A stretch of 13,737 nucleotides of DNA. Origin: Auxenochlorella pyrenoidosa (lineage: Eukaryota > Chlorophyta > Trebouxiophyceae > Chlorellales > Chlorellaceae). Position numbers and translations under genes: made by a program. The stretch is from the NCBI GenBank assembly GCA_001430745.1, contig KQ481993.1, forward strand, positions 129,317 to 143,053. The letters are read 5' to 3'. Below the pieces are notes generated by a model. It was given only the letters and a program-made list of their open reading frames with translations. It had not been told where the DNA came from and ran no database searches. Position 1 is the first letter of the stretch. The number at the start of each line of letters is the position of its first letter. Shown one piece after another: positions 1-10,800 of this stretch.

Positions 1-14
1 CCCTGCTCACCCAC

Positions 15-212
15 CTGTGTGCAGGAGCCAGCTGCTGGCGAGCCACTGCTTGCAGCGGCGCAGGAGTTGCTGCCGCCGCTGCCGCTACTGCCGCCGCTTG
101 CATGGCCCTGGCTGCTGCTCGCCCTGTCCGGGACGTGTTTTATTCCCTTGAGCAGCGTGCCCACCGCCAGGGCCAGCAGTAGGGCGCTCAAAGCGCCTTG
201 GAGCCGCGGCAT
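15..212 (-). CDS. First coding exon of a divergent gene: signal-anchor plus Gly/Ser-rich stem (partial, unknown product)
   Basis: On the minus strand an ATG at 212-210 opens a 66-codon frame that ends exactly at a strong splice donor (CAG|GTGGGTGAG, GT at 14-13, phase 0). The rest of the gene lies beyond the left edge. The peptide has a short basic start (MPRLQG), a hydrophobic segment at about residues 7-21 (ALSALLLALAVGTLL), a basic KGIKH, then about 35 residues rich in Gly, Ser and Ala with two Cys. This layout fits a signal peptide or, more likely, a type II signal anchor followed by a flexible stem, as in Golgi glycosyltransferases. That comparison is inference, because no catalytic domain is visible. 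Three upstream ATGs on this strand (between about 241 and 285) all end at stops before 212, so 212 is the first start leading into this frame. The overlapping plus-strand open frame has no ATG start and no family signature. The product is not recognised. Confidence 0.55.
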
Positions 213-649
213 AGCTGCAGCGGCACCAGGCTACGGTTTTGGGAGCTTGTTACAGGAGCCCATGCACCATGCGGTAGACCATTGTCTTCCGGCCAGCGAT
301 CGTCTCGCGCTGGCGGAGCTGTGAAGGCAGCAGCCGGCCTGGGAGCGCTGCTGGCTGCACCGATGATTCAGATTCGGCGATCAGATCGACAGTACAGTGT
401 GCCAAGGCGGCACACAGCCACTGGTAGTCACTGCCGACGAAGCAGACTCAGCAGCATTTCACTTTGTTGTGGGCTGCCCCGCGGGCGTCTCCGCATTCCA
501 GCTGCGCTCTATTATCATCTGGTGAGAGCCTGGCATTGCGACAGCCCTCCTCCACCCCCAAGCGCTTGAACCGCAGGCTTCAGCTGCTGACAGGCGGCCG
601 CTATGGCATCGGGCTGAGCCCTCCCTGGAGCGTGCATTCGGCCGCAGCC
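213..649. promoter_or_regulatory. Shared upstream region of two divergent genes (putative bidirectional promoter and 5' UTRs)
   Basis: This stretch of about 440 bases lies between the minus-strand ATG at 212 and the plus-strand ATG at 650. It is less GC-biased than the coding exons, and its open frames have poor codon use and no recognisable motif. I see no convincing TATA box; the most AT-rich short piece is around 508-517 (CTCTATTATC). The role as a shared promoter is inferred from the head-to-head arrangement only; no transcription start can be placed by eye. Confidence 0.45.
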
Positions 650-1875
650 ATGGCCTACCGCGGCGGCCGTCCCGCGGCCTCCCTCGCTTCGCTCCACGGC
701 GAGCTGGCGTCGGTGCAGGCGGCGCGGGCGGCGCGGCACCACCCGGAGCAGGACCCCCACTTCCAGCTGCTGCGGCGCGCGCTCGAGTACCTCCACCAAA
801 AAGGTGCGTGCTGGCTGCGCGGTGGCATGCGCTGCATTGCGTGGGCGCCGCTCAGGCCTTCTGCGACGTCCTGGGCGGCAACCGCCCCGCCATTCGCCCG
901 GCCCCCGCCCATGCAGTGCGCCCAAGCTCCGCGGCAGAGCTATTTGTGAGCCTTGTGCAGCCAGCCGCGCTCAAGCATGCCGAGGTGGAGCTATCGTCCA
1001 GCAAAGGTGTGCGGTTCCTGCCTGGGGTGGGCGAGCACCTGCTGAGTGCCTCTACAAAGTTGCGGTTTGGCCTGCCCACCCCAGCGCAGCTGTCACCTGC
1101 GTGTCTGCATCTCAATGCATGATGCCACCCCATCACCATGCAGACATCCAGAACCTGTCAATCGACCCGCTGGTGGTGTCCATAGTTGTGATCAAGAGCC
1201 TCAGCACGCTGCGGGCGCCGCTGCTCGACACACGCGCCCGCAACGACCTGCTCTCGGCGGCTATCGGCCATGGGTACAATGATGACGTGAAGTGCAGCCT
1301 GATCCGCGATGTGCTGCAGCGAGTCACGCCATCTGCCCAGGGCGCAGTGCTGCAGGTGTGGTACGGCCTGCGGGAACGCACCGGCTGCAGAGCCTGAGGG
1401 AGGCGCATGGCGGCTGGTGCCCGTGTGGACGCCAGGCCTCGATGTGCCGTAAGAGCTGCCCAAGAGCTGCCCGTGTGGTCTAACCTGCCCTTTCATCTCC
1501 CTTTCTCTTAAACACCACTCACCCCCTGCAGGGCCTGCTCTGCTACCTGGCCTGCCTGGCCAAGTACTCTGAGCGGTCGACTGCCGCGGGCCTGGCCGAT
1601 GTCCTGGGCCCCGTGCTGCTGGACCCGGAGAGCTGCACCCTGCCGGTGGATGCCGACACCCTGACAGGGGCGGCCATCTGGGTGGTGGAGACGCTCATCA
1701 GGTGCCGGCAGGCAGGGTGTACACGCTGCATTAGGGCCCACCTTTTTTAGGGAGCGTTCTACGGAACAGGCATCATGCAGTTCTGTGCCTTCATGCTGCC
1801 CAGAGGTGCGCTGGCGGTTGCGCTCACCAGCCTGCTCGCTCGTCCCCGCACCTTGCAGCCAGTACGAGCAGCTGT
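650..1875 (+). other. RhoGAP-like domain of the formin (exons 1-5)
   Basis: Spliced exons 1-4 and the start of exon 5 give a helical domain that follows the RhoGAP pattern. [12 protein letters not shown] matches the first helix. [20 protein letters not shown] matches the family block 'hxVAsLLKxfLReLPePLl'. [16 protein letters not shown] followed by [13 protein letters not shown] matches 'LxxLLxxLxxVaxxsxxNkMtxxNLaxvfgPxLl'. The invariant Asn-Lys before Met is replaced by Ser-Thr ([10 protein letters not shown]). The usual GIFRxSG loop with the catalytic arginine falls at the exon 1/exon 2 junction. With the preferred splice it reads [10 protein letters not shown], so an Arg sits in a plausible place but the Gly-Ile-Phe before it is missing. 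The domain may therefore bind Rho/Rop GTPases or lipids without accelerating hydrolysis. The assignment rests on pattern matching by eye. Confidence 0.72.
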
Positions 1876-4800
1876 ATGAGACCCCGCTGCCGCAAGAGGG
1901 CCCGGTGGACGCCAAGCATGAGCAGATGATGGCGCAGGTCAAGTGGCTGCTCAGCAAGCAGAAGCAGCTTGGCGGCGGCGGCGGTGGCGCAGCGCGGCTG
2001 CCCACGCGCCCAGCTGCAGGCGCTATGCTGGATGGGCGGGCGCCTTCCCGCCTGGTCAACCCTGTGTCCACTCTGCCAGGGCAGAAGGCCTCGCAGGCCT
2101 GGGCGCCTGGTCGGGGGCCAGGACGCCGGCCCTCTGATGAGAATGACGCGCCCAGCCGCCGCCAGCCGCCGCCGCCGCTGCAGCTGCCGCAGCAGGACGA
2201 CAGCCGCCCAGGCAGCAGGCTGTTCCGGCCGCAGGAGGCGCCCCGCACCAGCATCAGCAGCGAGACGCCTCGCCAGCATGGAGCAGGGTGGGCGGGCGAT
2301 GGCAGCGCCATGCACAGCGGCGCACCCGGCTCCCCTGGGAGGTCGCAGATCAGCAGGGGCGCCAACCTGGGCAACCTGGGTGCCGGAGGGAACCTGCTGA
2401 TGCGCCAGATCGAGCTGAGGGCAGCCATGCGGCCGCCCAGTGCAGAGCCGCCGCACAAGTCGCCCTGGCGCCCGCCGGGTGGGTGGCTCCCGCAGGATAG
2501 GCTGCTTGTGAAGGCTTGCGGAGTTTGTGACCAGGCAGGAAGCTGTCGCTAGCTGGATCTGCCGCAGCTTGCTCAGCATTCAGCAATTTACATGTGTGCC
2601 TGCCTTGGATGCTCGTTGGCAAGGCCCTAGACCCAAGTTCTGCCCTGCAGGCAAGAATGACAAGGTGGTGGCCTCCAAGAAGCGGCGGCAGCCCTGGACC
2701 TGCGTGCACCCGCTGTATCGCCCCGGCCACGCCTCGCTGAACCAGTCGCCCGCTGGCTCGGACGACTCGCCCTCAGGGCCAGGCTCAGCGCTCAGCTCCC
2801 CGCCCGTCCTGCAGCAGGTGGGGACGGGATGACAAGCCCATGACAGGCAGTCAATCAGCAATGGAGTCGCACTGGTTTCCACCTTGCATTTGTTCTGCCA
2901 GCCATCAGTTGGACCAGCAATGTCCCTCAGTGCTCGCCCCATGTGTGCAGGCCGCGTCACGCCTGGCCGCCTCTAGCGGCAGCGGCAGCGTCCATTCAGC
3001 GTTTGCGGCATCGGCGGCAGTCTCGCCGCACGCCCTGGGCCCTGCTGGGCTGCCTGGGCGCCAGGGCAGTGATGACATGGAGGGCCAGGTGGTTTACGAG
3101 CTGCAGGGCCCGCAGCTGTCCAAGAGGCACCATGCGGCCGGGGCCGGCGACCGTGCCGGTGCTGGCCCAGCAGGACCGGGGGCTGGCCCTGGCACAGTGC
3201 GGCGCGTGCTGACCGATGAGATGGAGGCAACTGGAGATAGCAGCGGCTATGGGGAAGCTGTCGGAGCGGCGGCGGCTGCCGGCGACGGCGGCGGCCCTGG
3301 GGTGCTGTACGGCTGCCTCGGTGACGCCATTGGCAGCCTGGGTGGCGAGGGCGGGCCAAGCGCAGGCAACCCTGACAGCGCGGCGGGTGCACCCGGCGCC
3401 GACGGGGCTGCCTTCACCACTGCTGGCCTGCAGCAGTTTGCAGCAAAGCTGCGCAACGGCAGCGTCACGCCTGTCGCAGAGCGGCAGGTGGCCCCAGGCC
3501 GTTACGCCAGCTACGAGGACAGTGTGGAGTCGAAGCAGGCTGCCAGGCCGCACGGCCCGGCCTCTGCGGGCGGCAGCAGCGCGGGGGCTGGCAGCCTGGC
3601 GGATGGCAGCCAGGGTGGCGCAGCCGGCAGCAGCACACGCCCGCGCGTTCCGCCGCTGCGCTTCAGCCGCATGAACGTGGCCCAGCTGCTGCACAGCTCA
3701 GAGGCAGAGGGCAGCTCGCAGCAGGGCCAGCCGGGCCAGCACCGGCTGCTGTCCATGTCTCGTCAGGAGGCAGACAGCATCAGCAGGCTGGCGGCCTCCA
3801 TGCACAGCTCTGGCCTGGGGGCGGTCACTCCTGGCGACATCCGCGCTGCACTGTCAGGTGGGCCAGATGGTGCAGAGCATGGGCAGTTTTCTAAAAGGGT
3901 GCGCATGCCTGCAAGCGCATGCAGTGCTCCTAGAGTGCTGCCGTTAGGCTTGCTCTCACCAGCCTGTGTGTAGCTCCTCGCCTGCAGGGTCTGGCGGTGT
4001 GGAGAGTGCAGCAGCCGATCACGCTGCCCACCATGGAGCCGGCACAGCTGGGGGCTACATTGGTGGCAGTTCTGCCAGGGGCACGGCCCAGAAAACGGCA
4101 GCTGCTGGCCTGTTTGTCACTCCTAATGTGCACACGCGGCAGGTCAGCAGCGGCGGCGGAGACGGCAGCAACCTGGCATCGCCTGCCTGGGGAGTCGGCG
4201 CCGGCAATGAAGGTGCAGCTGCAGCCTTTAGTGCGGCGCTGGCCGCAGAGGTGAGCTCTGGGTCGATCAGCAGAGAGGCAGCAGCGCGGGGTGCTGCCAG
4301 CAGGGCGCGCACTCCACAAGCGTCGCCCGCCGCTCCGCACTCGGACGCTTCGTCTGCTGCTGCTGCGCGGCTGGAGCCGGCACCTGCTGCTGGATTGCCG
4401 GCCTCGCTGCTCGCTGTTTCGCTGCTGGAGGCACCACCTGCATCGCTGCTGGAACGGATACCCGCTGCTGCGCCGCCTGAGCAGCTGCCTGCTGCTGTGC
4501 TGCTGGAGGAGTTTGCTGCAATGCCACACTCCGTGCCAGCTGCCGCGCCCCTGGAGCCTCTGCCTGCTGTCACGCTGCTGGATCTGCTGCCAGCTGCGCT
4601 TGCTGATTCTGCTGTCGCCGAATACAGCCTGCTGCCAGCCGCTGCAAGCTTTGCTGGCTTGTGCCAGCTGCCTGGAGATGCTGTCGCCGGCTCCAGCTCC
4701 GCCGTGGCCGCTGCAGGCGCCGCTGCTGTTAGCTGCGCCGAGCCTGCTAGCCTGCAGCTGCCAGCTTTCCGGCCTGCGCTGCACATCATCATTCCTGGCC

Positions 4801-7800
4801 CTCCAGATGTGGCCGCTCCTGCCGCACCCGCTGCTTCGCTGCCAGATGCGCTGCCAGCAGGCCTACCAGCTGCTAGCTGTGTTGCTGCTGCTGAACCAGC
4901 TGCCTCGCTGCCAGCAGACCTGCCAGTCGCTTTTTGGGGGGCTGTCGAGGCGCCCGCTGATTGTTGGGACAGCACTTTAGCGGCAGCAGCCAGCGCTGTA
5001 GGAAGCGCAGCAGCCGCATGCTGCGACTCAGGGGCCGCATCGCCGCGCTGCTGGGCACCCTGTCTTCCGCCTCCGCAGGCAGCCACCCCTGCGACAGCAG
5101 CACTGGCGCAGCTGGGCAGCCTGTTCATCAACGAGAGGACGGGCCAGATCATGCAGCGGTGAGCTGTGCGTTTGCAGGGCTCTCTTGCATGCCCTGTGTT
5201 GTACTGGCTTGCGTTGCAACCCTTGCATGCTTCGGCAGCCACATGGGCGCTGGCGCTGTGCTCAACAGCATTCTGCTGCTGCCATCCGCCTGCAGGACGG
5301 CTGTGGATGAGGAGGGCCACATGGCCTTCCTGCCAGCTGGCATCTCGCTGGAGGAGCTGCTAAGCGCCGCTGAGCACCTGCAGACTGCGCTGCCCACCCC
5401 CATGACCTCTCGGCCAGGTCAGGTCGCCGCACGCAAGTGTTTGGTTTGCCTGGCGTCTTTGCCTGATCTGCTGATCCGAATGTGTGTATTTGGGCGCCAA
5501 TTGGCCTGCATCTTTCCTCATGTGTGTGACCCTCTCTCTGAACGTTCAACCCCCTGTGCAGTGTCACCCACTGCTGCGGACGCTGGCGGTGACTACACCC
5601 CGCTGGACCTTGCCGTCCTCCTGGCTGCGCAAGCCAAGAAGATGCAGCGGGAAGACGGGGACCGGCTGCAGCTGCGGCAGCTGGAGAAGCAGCTCAACCA
5701 GCAGCAGGGCTTCCCACGGCCCGCCGCCACGCCGCGTGTGGGTGGCGCCCCTCCTCCCCCTCCGCCGCCTCCACCCCTGCCTCCCGGCTGCACTGCCGCC
5801 TCAGGCGCACCACCGCCGCCGCCGCCACCACCGCCCAAGCTGCCTCCTGGTTGCTCTGCTGCCAAGGCGCCTGGCACGGCCGCCAAGGGCGCAGCGCCCC
5901 CGCCCCCGCCTCCCCCTCCCAAGCTGCCGCCTGGCTGCTCGGCAAAGAAGGCGGGCGCGCCGCCTCCGCCGCCCCCGCCTCTGCCACCAAAGCCTGGGGC
6001 AGGGCCACCGGCTCCGCCTCCACCCCCTCCTCCCCCTCCCAAGCCTGGCGCCAAGGGTGCTGCACCGCCGCCGCCCCCGCCGCCACCTCCTCCCAAGCCT
6101 GGCGCCAAGGGGGCCGCCCCACCGCCGCCCCCTCCGCCGCCTCCAAAGGGCGGCAAGGGCGCGCCACCTCCGCCGCCACCCCCACCCCCCAAAAAGGGTG
6201 GTGCACCTGGTGAGCACCTGCAGCCTCTTTGCAAGGTCACCAGTGCTGTCTGGACCCCAAGTTTGATGTGTCTGAGGTGCCTGCCTTCCAGGCTTATTGG
6301 CTCCGGCAAACCAGTCCACAGCCTCCTTGATTCAACTGCCCGCAGGGGGGCCGCCCCCGCCCCCGCCGCCCCCGCCGCCCGGCTCCCTGGGCAAGAAGAA
6401 GAGCTCGGAGAATGCCGACGGCAACGCCGGCCCCACGCCCAACTGCGTGCTGCTGCGCTCGCCCACCGGGCGCTCGCAGCGGCCCGGCGCCTCGCTGGAC
6501 GACCAGGCCGCCACCGCCGAGCAGAAGCGCCGCCTCAAGCAGCTGCACTGGGAGAAGTTCAAGCAGGTCGGGGAGGGCACGGTGTGGAGCCGGCGGCGCG
6601 ACAAGCTGCACCTCAACCTGCAGCAGCTGGAGTCGCTCTTCCAGGTGGGGCCCCGCCTGCAGCGGTGGCGAGGATGAGCACTGAGTACCGACAAGCGGAA
6701 GGGGCAGGGGCTTGGTGCATGGGCTGTAAGCAAGAGCCCTGTGGTCGGCCTGCCGGCAGCAAGCCCACCACCTCCATGCCTCCCTGAACTCCTTGCTGTG
6801 GGCGACATGCCACCACCTCATACCATGCATGTCACGCCGCTGGTCTTGCATAGAATGGCACACCTGCCCGCTTGCCTCTCTACCGCTCTCGCTGCCTGCA
6901 GGTGCTGGAGGCCAAGGCCATTAAGAAGGCCGGCCCCAAGGACGACGAGGTGCGCCTCATCGAGCACCGCCGCGCGCACAACATCCTCATCGAGCTGTCC
7001 GGCATCCGCAAGCCCTTTGACGAGATCAAGGTGGGCGGTGCTGGGTTGACCGGCGTGTGGCTGGGCAGCAGGCTGGCAAGGAGGTGCAGGCGGGGAGCAT
7101 GAGATGGGTGCGGGCAAGGTGCGGCCGCCTCGGAAGGCTGGCCATGGGCTCCTTGCTGCGTGGCGGGGCACAAGTCCTGGGAGCGCACCAGTGGCACAGT
7201 GGACCAAGGCAGCGATAAAGTGCGCTTTGCATGCTCAGGCATGCCTTGCCCTGCCCTGCCTGGCTCCCTTCCCCGCAGGACGCCCTGCTGCGCATGGACG
7301 CCGCGGCCCTGTCGGTGGAGCAGCTTGCGGTGCTGTCGCGCGCTGTGCCTGACGACCAGGAGCGCAAGGACATCGAGCTCTACCTGGCTGGGAAGCACCC
7401 CAAGTACAAGTGAGGCCGTGCTGGCTGTCAGCGAAGCAGAGCGGGCCCAGAGGCTCGAATGCCTCGCAGTCAAGGCTGCATACCTAGGTCTCACATCTGC
7501 CCTGCATGTGCGGCCAGCCTCGAGCCAGACGACTGTTCTTCAGGCGGCCCTGTGCCCTTATGCGCGTGTGGCCAGACTCGCCCCACGGCCTCCCCTGCCC
7601 GGCCCTCAGGGGCATGAGCGAGGTGGACAAGCTGGGCACCGTGGAGCGCTACTTTGTGGAGGTCAAGGGCATCCCGCGCCTGGCGGAGCGCATCCGCTGC
7701 TTCATCTTCTCGCGCACCTACGCCGCCACGCGCGCCAAGGTGGGGTGTCGGGCCGGTCGAGTGGCAGCTGGCCGGCTCGCCGTCAAGGAGGGTGCAGGTT

Positions 7801-10800
7801 ATTGCAGCCGCGGCAGGCGCACCCCTCGGTGCCCTGCTCTGCTGGTTTCTGGGTGCTCTGCTCTCAAGTGGCTGCCTCCCTGGTGGCAACAGAGCGAGAT
7901 CTCAGGCTATTCGGTGCCCCCCCCCCCTCCGCAGTGCGTGGACCACCTGGAGATTGTGCGCACCGCGTGCACTGAGCTGCAGGGCTGCGCCTCGTTCAGC
8001 AAGCTGCTGCAGGCGGTGTTGGAGCTGGGCAACCACATGAACCAGGCAGGCTTGCCTCGCTGCCCTTGGGGAGCGGGGTGCAGCAGGATGGGGTGGCAGG
8101 CATTTGCAGAGGGATGCTGCGATCTTCAAGTCAGCCGGGGTTGTATCAGGTGCAAGGGTGTTGCAATGGCAGGGACATGGGAAGGCATGTCCTGCCTGTT
8201 GGTTGCGACACTTCTCCTGCTGCAAAGCATCTCCCTGCGCACTGGCCCCTGCAGGGCACCCAGCGCGGCGCTGCAGCAGGCTTCAAGCTGGACACCCTGC
8301 TGAAGCTGGCTGACGTGAAGGGCACGGATCGCAAGACCAGCCTGCTGCACTTTGTCATCATGCAGGCAAGGCGCTTGATGGCGGGGGGGCAGGGGGGCCC
8401 AGGGGGGAGCCATGCCATGCTGCCACCCCTGAGACTCTTGCCGCTTTGAGTCATTCGTGATGATGGCGAAGAAACGCTGTTCAGACCTGGCACCTGCACA
8501 CGCTGGCGACTTTGCTGGCAGCTGTCTGCCAACCCCCCTTCCTGTGCCCTGCTGGTGCCCACCCCCCCTTCCCTGCCTCTCCTGCCTCTCTGCAGCTGGT
8601 TGAGGAGGATGCAAGCATGAAGGAGATGAGCACCGAGCTGGCCCACCTGAAGCAGGCAGCCAACATGCAGGCGCGTGGGGGGCAGGCAGCCCGTGAGGGC
8701 TGCGTGAACTTTCGCACTGGTGCCTTGAGCCCACCTGCGGCACGAGGTTGGCATGCAGCGGTGCATATGCCTTTGTGTCCATTGCGCTTCTTGAAGGCAC
8801 GCCTGCTGGCCCCTTTGAACCTCTCGCTAATGTCGGTCTCCCTCTGGCTCCGCACCTTCATCCTGCAGCTGGCGGCCATGAAGGGCATGATCGGGGAGGT
8901 GCGGCTGGGCCTGCGCCAGATCAACACCGAGGTGGTGCAGGCAGCCAAGAGCCGGGACGTGGAGGGCAGCGGCTCGCGCCACTTCTCGGAGATGATGGCC
9001 GCCTTCCACGCGGGGGCAGCAGAGGAGTTCCGCCAGCTGGAGGTGAGGGGGAGCAGGGAGGGCGGTGGGGGGCCTTTAGAGGCGGGCAAGCAGCCAAGGA
9101 AACGGGCGCGGCTGTGCTGCAAGGATATCGGCCGCTTGGGCAGCCCTGCTGCTTGGATCGTGCGCGGCCTGCGCTGTCGCAACACCACGCCCCTGCACCT
9201 GTGCCATGGTGAGGCTGCAAATCATGGCACTCCGCAAGCTGTGTCTGGGTCAGAGCCAGCGATGCTGCTGCCATCTCAGTTGCGTTTTGATCCCCTGCCC
9301 CTGTCCAGGCGCTGGAGAAGGCAATGTACGACGACCTGAAGGCGGTGACCGAGTACTTTGGCGAGGACTTTGCGCCCGCCGACGCCACGCGCCTGCTGCG
9401 CACCGTGCGCGACTTTGTGGTCCTCTTTGAGAAGGGCATGGCCGACATCAAGGTGGGCTGAGCTGGCAGGGGGCCGGGGTTGGGGGGAGGGGGCATTGTG
9501 ACCGGGCGGAGCTGGTGACGGGCAGGGCAGCGACCGTGCAGAGCAGGGGAGGCAAGCAGTGGGGGGGTGTCCTGGTGCAGCAGCTGGTGCAGATAAGGAA
9601 GCCATAGGCCGGCCGGCCCAGCAACTTGACTCTTGCCCCGTCCCTGCCACCGCAGGCGCGCGAGGATGCGGAGGAGCGCCAGGCTGAGGAGGTGCGCAAG
9701 CGTGAGGCCATCCAGGCGGCCATCCAGGCGCGCCGTACCCAGAGCCAGGACCCGCCGGCGGACCCCATGCACCTCATGCAGCTGCGCCAGGCCTCTGCCA
9801 ACAAGGAGGCGCGGGGGCCAGCGCCGCCAGCGCCAGCGGCGGGTGCAGACAAGCCAGCAGTGTCGGCGGCAGCTGAGGGCAAGCAGGAGTCTGCGACACC
9901 AGCAGCCGAGGGCAAGCAGGCGCCGTCAGCAGTGTCTACAGGAGGGCCCGGCGCAGCAGCCAACGGGCCCGCTGACCAGCCTGGTGCATCTGAGCCTGTA
10001 GCACAGGATGCAGCTGCAGACCCAGCGCCAGCTGCAGGAGAGGGGGGTGCAGCACATGCACCTCCAGGAGAGGAGGTGGCGACCGAAGGGGCGGCGCCTG
10101 CAGCCCAGCCAGCAGGAGCGGCAGACGAGCAGGCCTCTGCTGTGTCGCCAGCAGGTCTGCCTGCAGCATCGCCCGCTGCTGCCTCCCCCAGGGCAGCGAC
10201 AGGGCAGCAGCAGGCTGCTCAGCAGGTTCCTTCGCCGCCAGCCGCAGCTTGCCCTGACCAGCAGCCTGACCAAGACGGTGCCGCAGCTGCAGCAGAGGCA
10301 GCGCATCAGCAGCAGGAGGCAGCCGCCCCGCCAGTGGCAACCCCTGCTATGGGACAACAGCAGGCAGCGCAGCATGCAGAGCACCAGGGGCAGCGAGCAC
10401 CCATGACAGTGGAGGTGCCGACTCCGGCCGCAGATCCTGCAGAACCGGAGCCAGCCGTGCCGCCGCTGTCCGCTGCCGCTCCCCAGGAGCAGGCCTCTCC
10501 ACCGCCAAGCGCGACTCCAGCCACACCGCCCGGCCTGCTGGCAGCGGTGATGGGGCTGGCAGACACGTGGGGTAGCCTGTGGTCAGGCATCAGCGGCCAG
10601 GACACAGCGCAGCAGCAGCAGCCAGTGGCGGCGGGTGCTGGCGCCAGCCCTACTGGTTCCGAAGCAGTGAAGAAGGCAGAGGCATCATGCACTGACAGCG
10701 AGCCAGCAGAGCGTGAGGGCAGCGGCAGCAGTGCGGCTGCTGGAGGGGAGGGCTGGGACAGCCCTGGCAGCAGCCTGGATGAGCTGGCCTATACGGCTCT

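Larger units (their letters stand above)
6520..9452 (+). other. FH2 domain of the formin (exons 11-19)
   Basis: Residues about 1482-1855 cover the whole FH2 fold. The order is: lasso and linker start [11 protein letters not shown] with [33 protein letters not shown], matching the conserved 'lIdxrRaxNixIxLxxix'; the DALLRMD knob-like helix; [20 protein letters not shown]; the signature [21 protein letters not shown] with [18 protein letters not shown]; and the closing helices, ending [16 protein letters not shown]. No frameshift or missing block is seen, and the length (about 370 residues) is normal for FH2. The conserved Trp and the Arg/Asn of the HRRAHN block, with neighbouring Lys, are kept, so actin binding is expected. 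Confidence 0.93.

Noticed and set aside
19..324. Plus-strand Leu/Pro-rich open frame resembling a signal peptide
   Set aside because: It starts at GTG, not ATG, and is the antisense of the better supported minus-strand exon that ends at a strong donor.
856..1006. Exon 2 starting at the CTCAG acceptor at 855 joined to the GT donor at 804
   Set aside because: The phases do not agree with exon 3 unless a GC donor at 806 or a shifted exon 2 donor is used. The acceptor at 916 gives a normal-length GT-AG intron in frame, so it is preferred, though not proven.
1508..2579. Two overlapping minus-strand open frames of about 250-316 codons
   Set aside because: They cross formin introns and exons 4-5 antisense, with no recognisable domain; stop-poor GC-rich DNA explains them.
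4055..5320. Minus-strand open frame of 421 codons
   Set aside because: Antisense shadow of the Ala-rich formin exon; the product is Ser/Ala/Gly low complexity from complementary repeats.
5593..6309. Minus-strand Gly-rich open frame of 238 codons
   Set aside because: It is the complement of the polyproline FH1 codons (CCN read as NGG/GGN). It is not a Gly-rich RNA-binding or cell-wall protein.
8671..8868. Reading straight through into the next exon, since the frame stays open
   Set aside because: It would insert 66 unrelated residues into an FH2 helix; removal restores the family spacing exactly.
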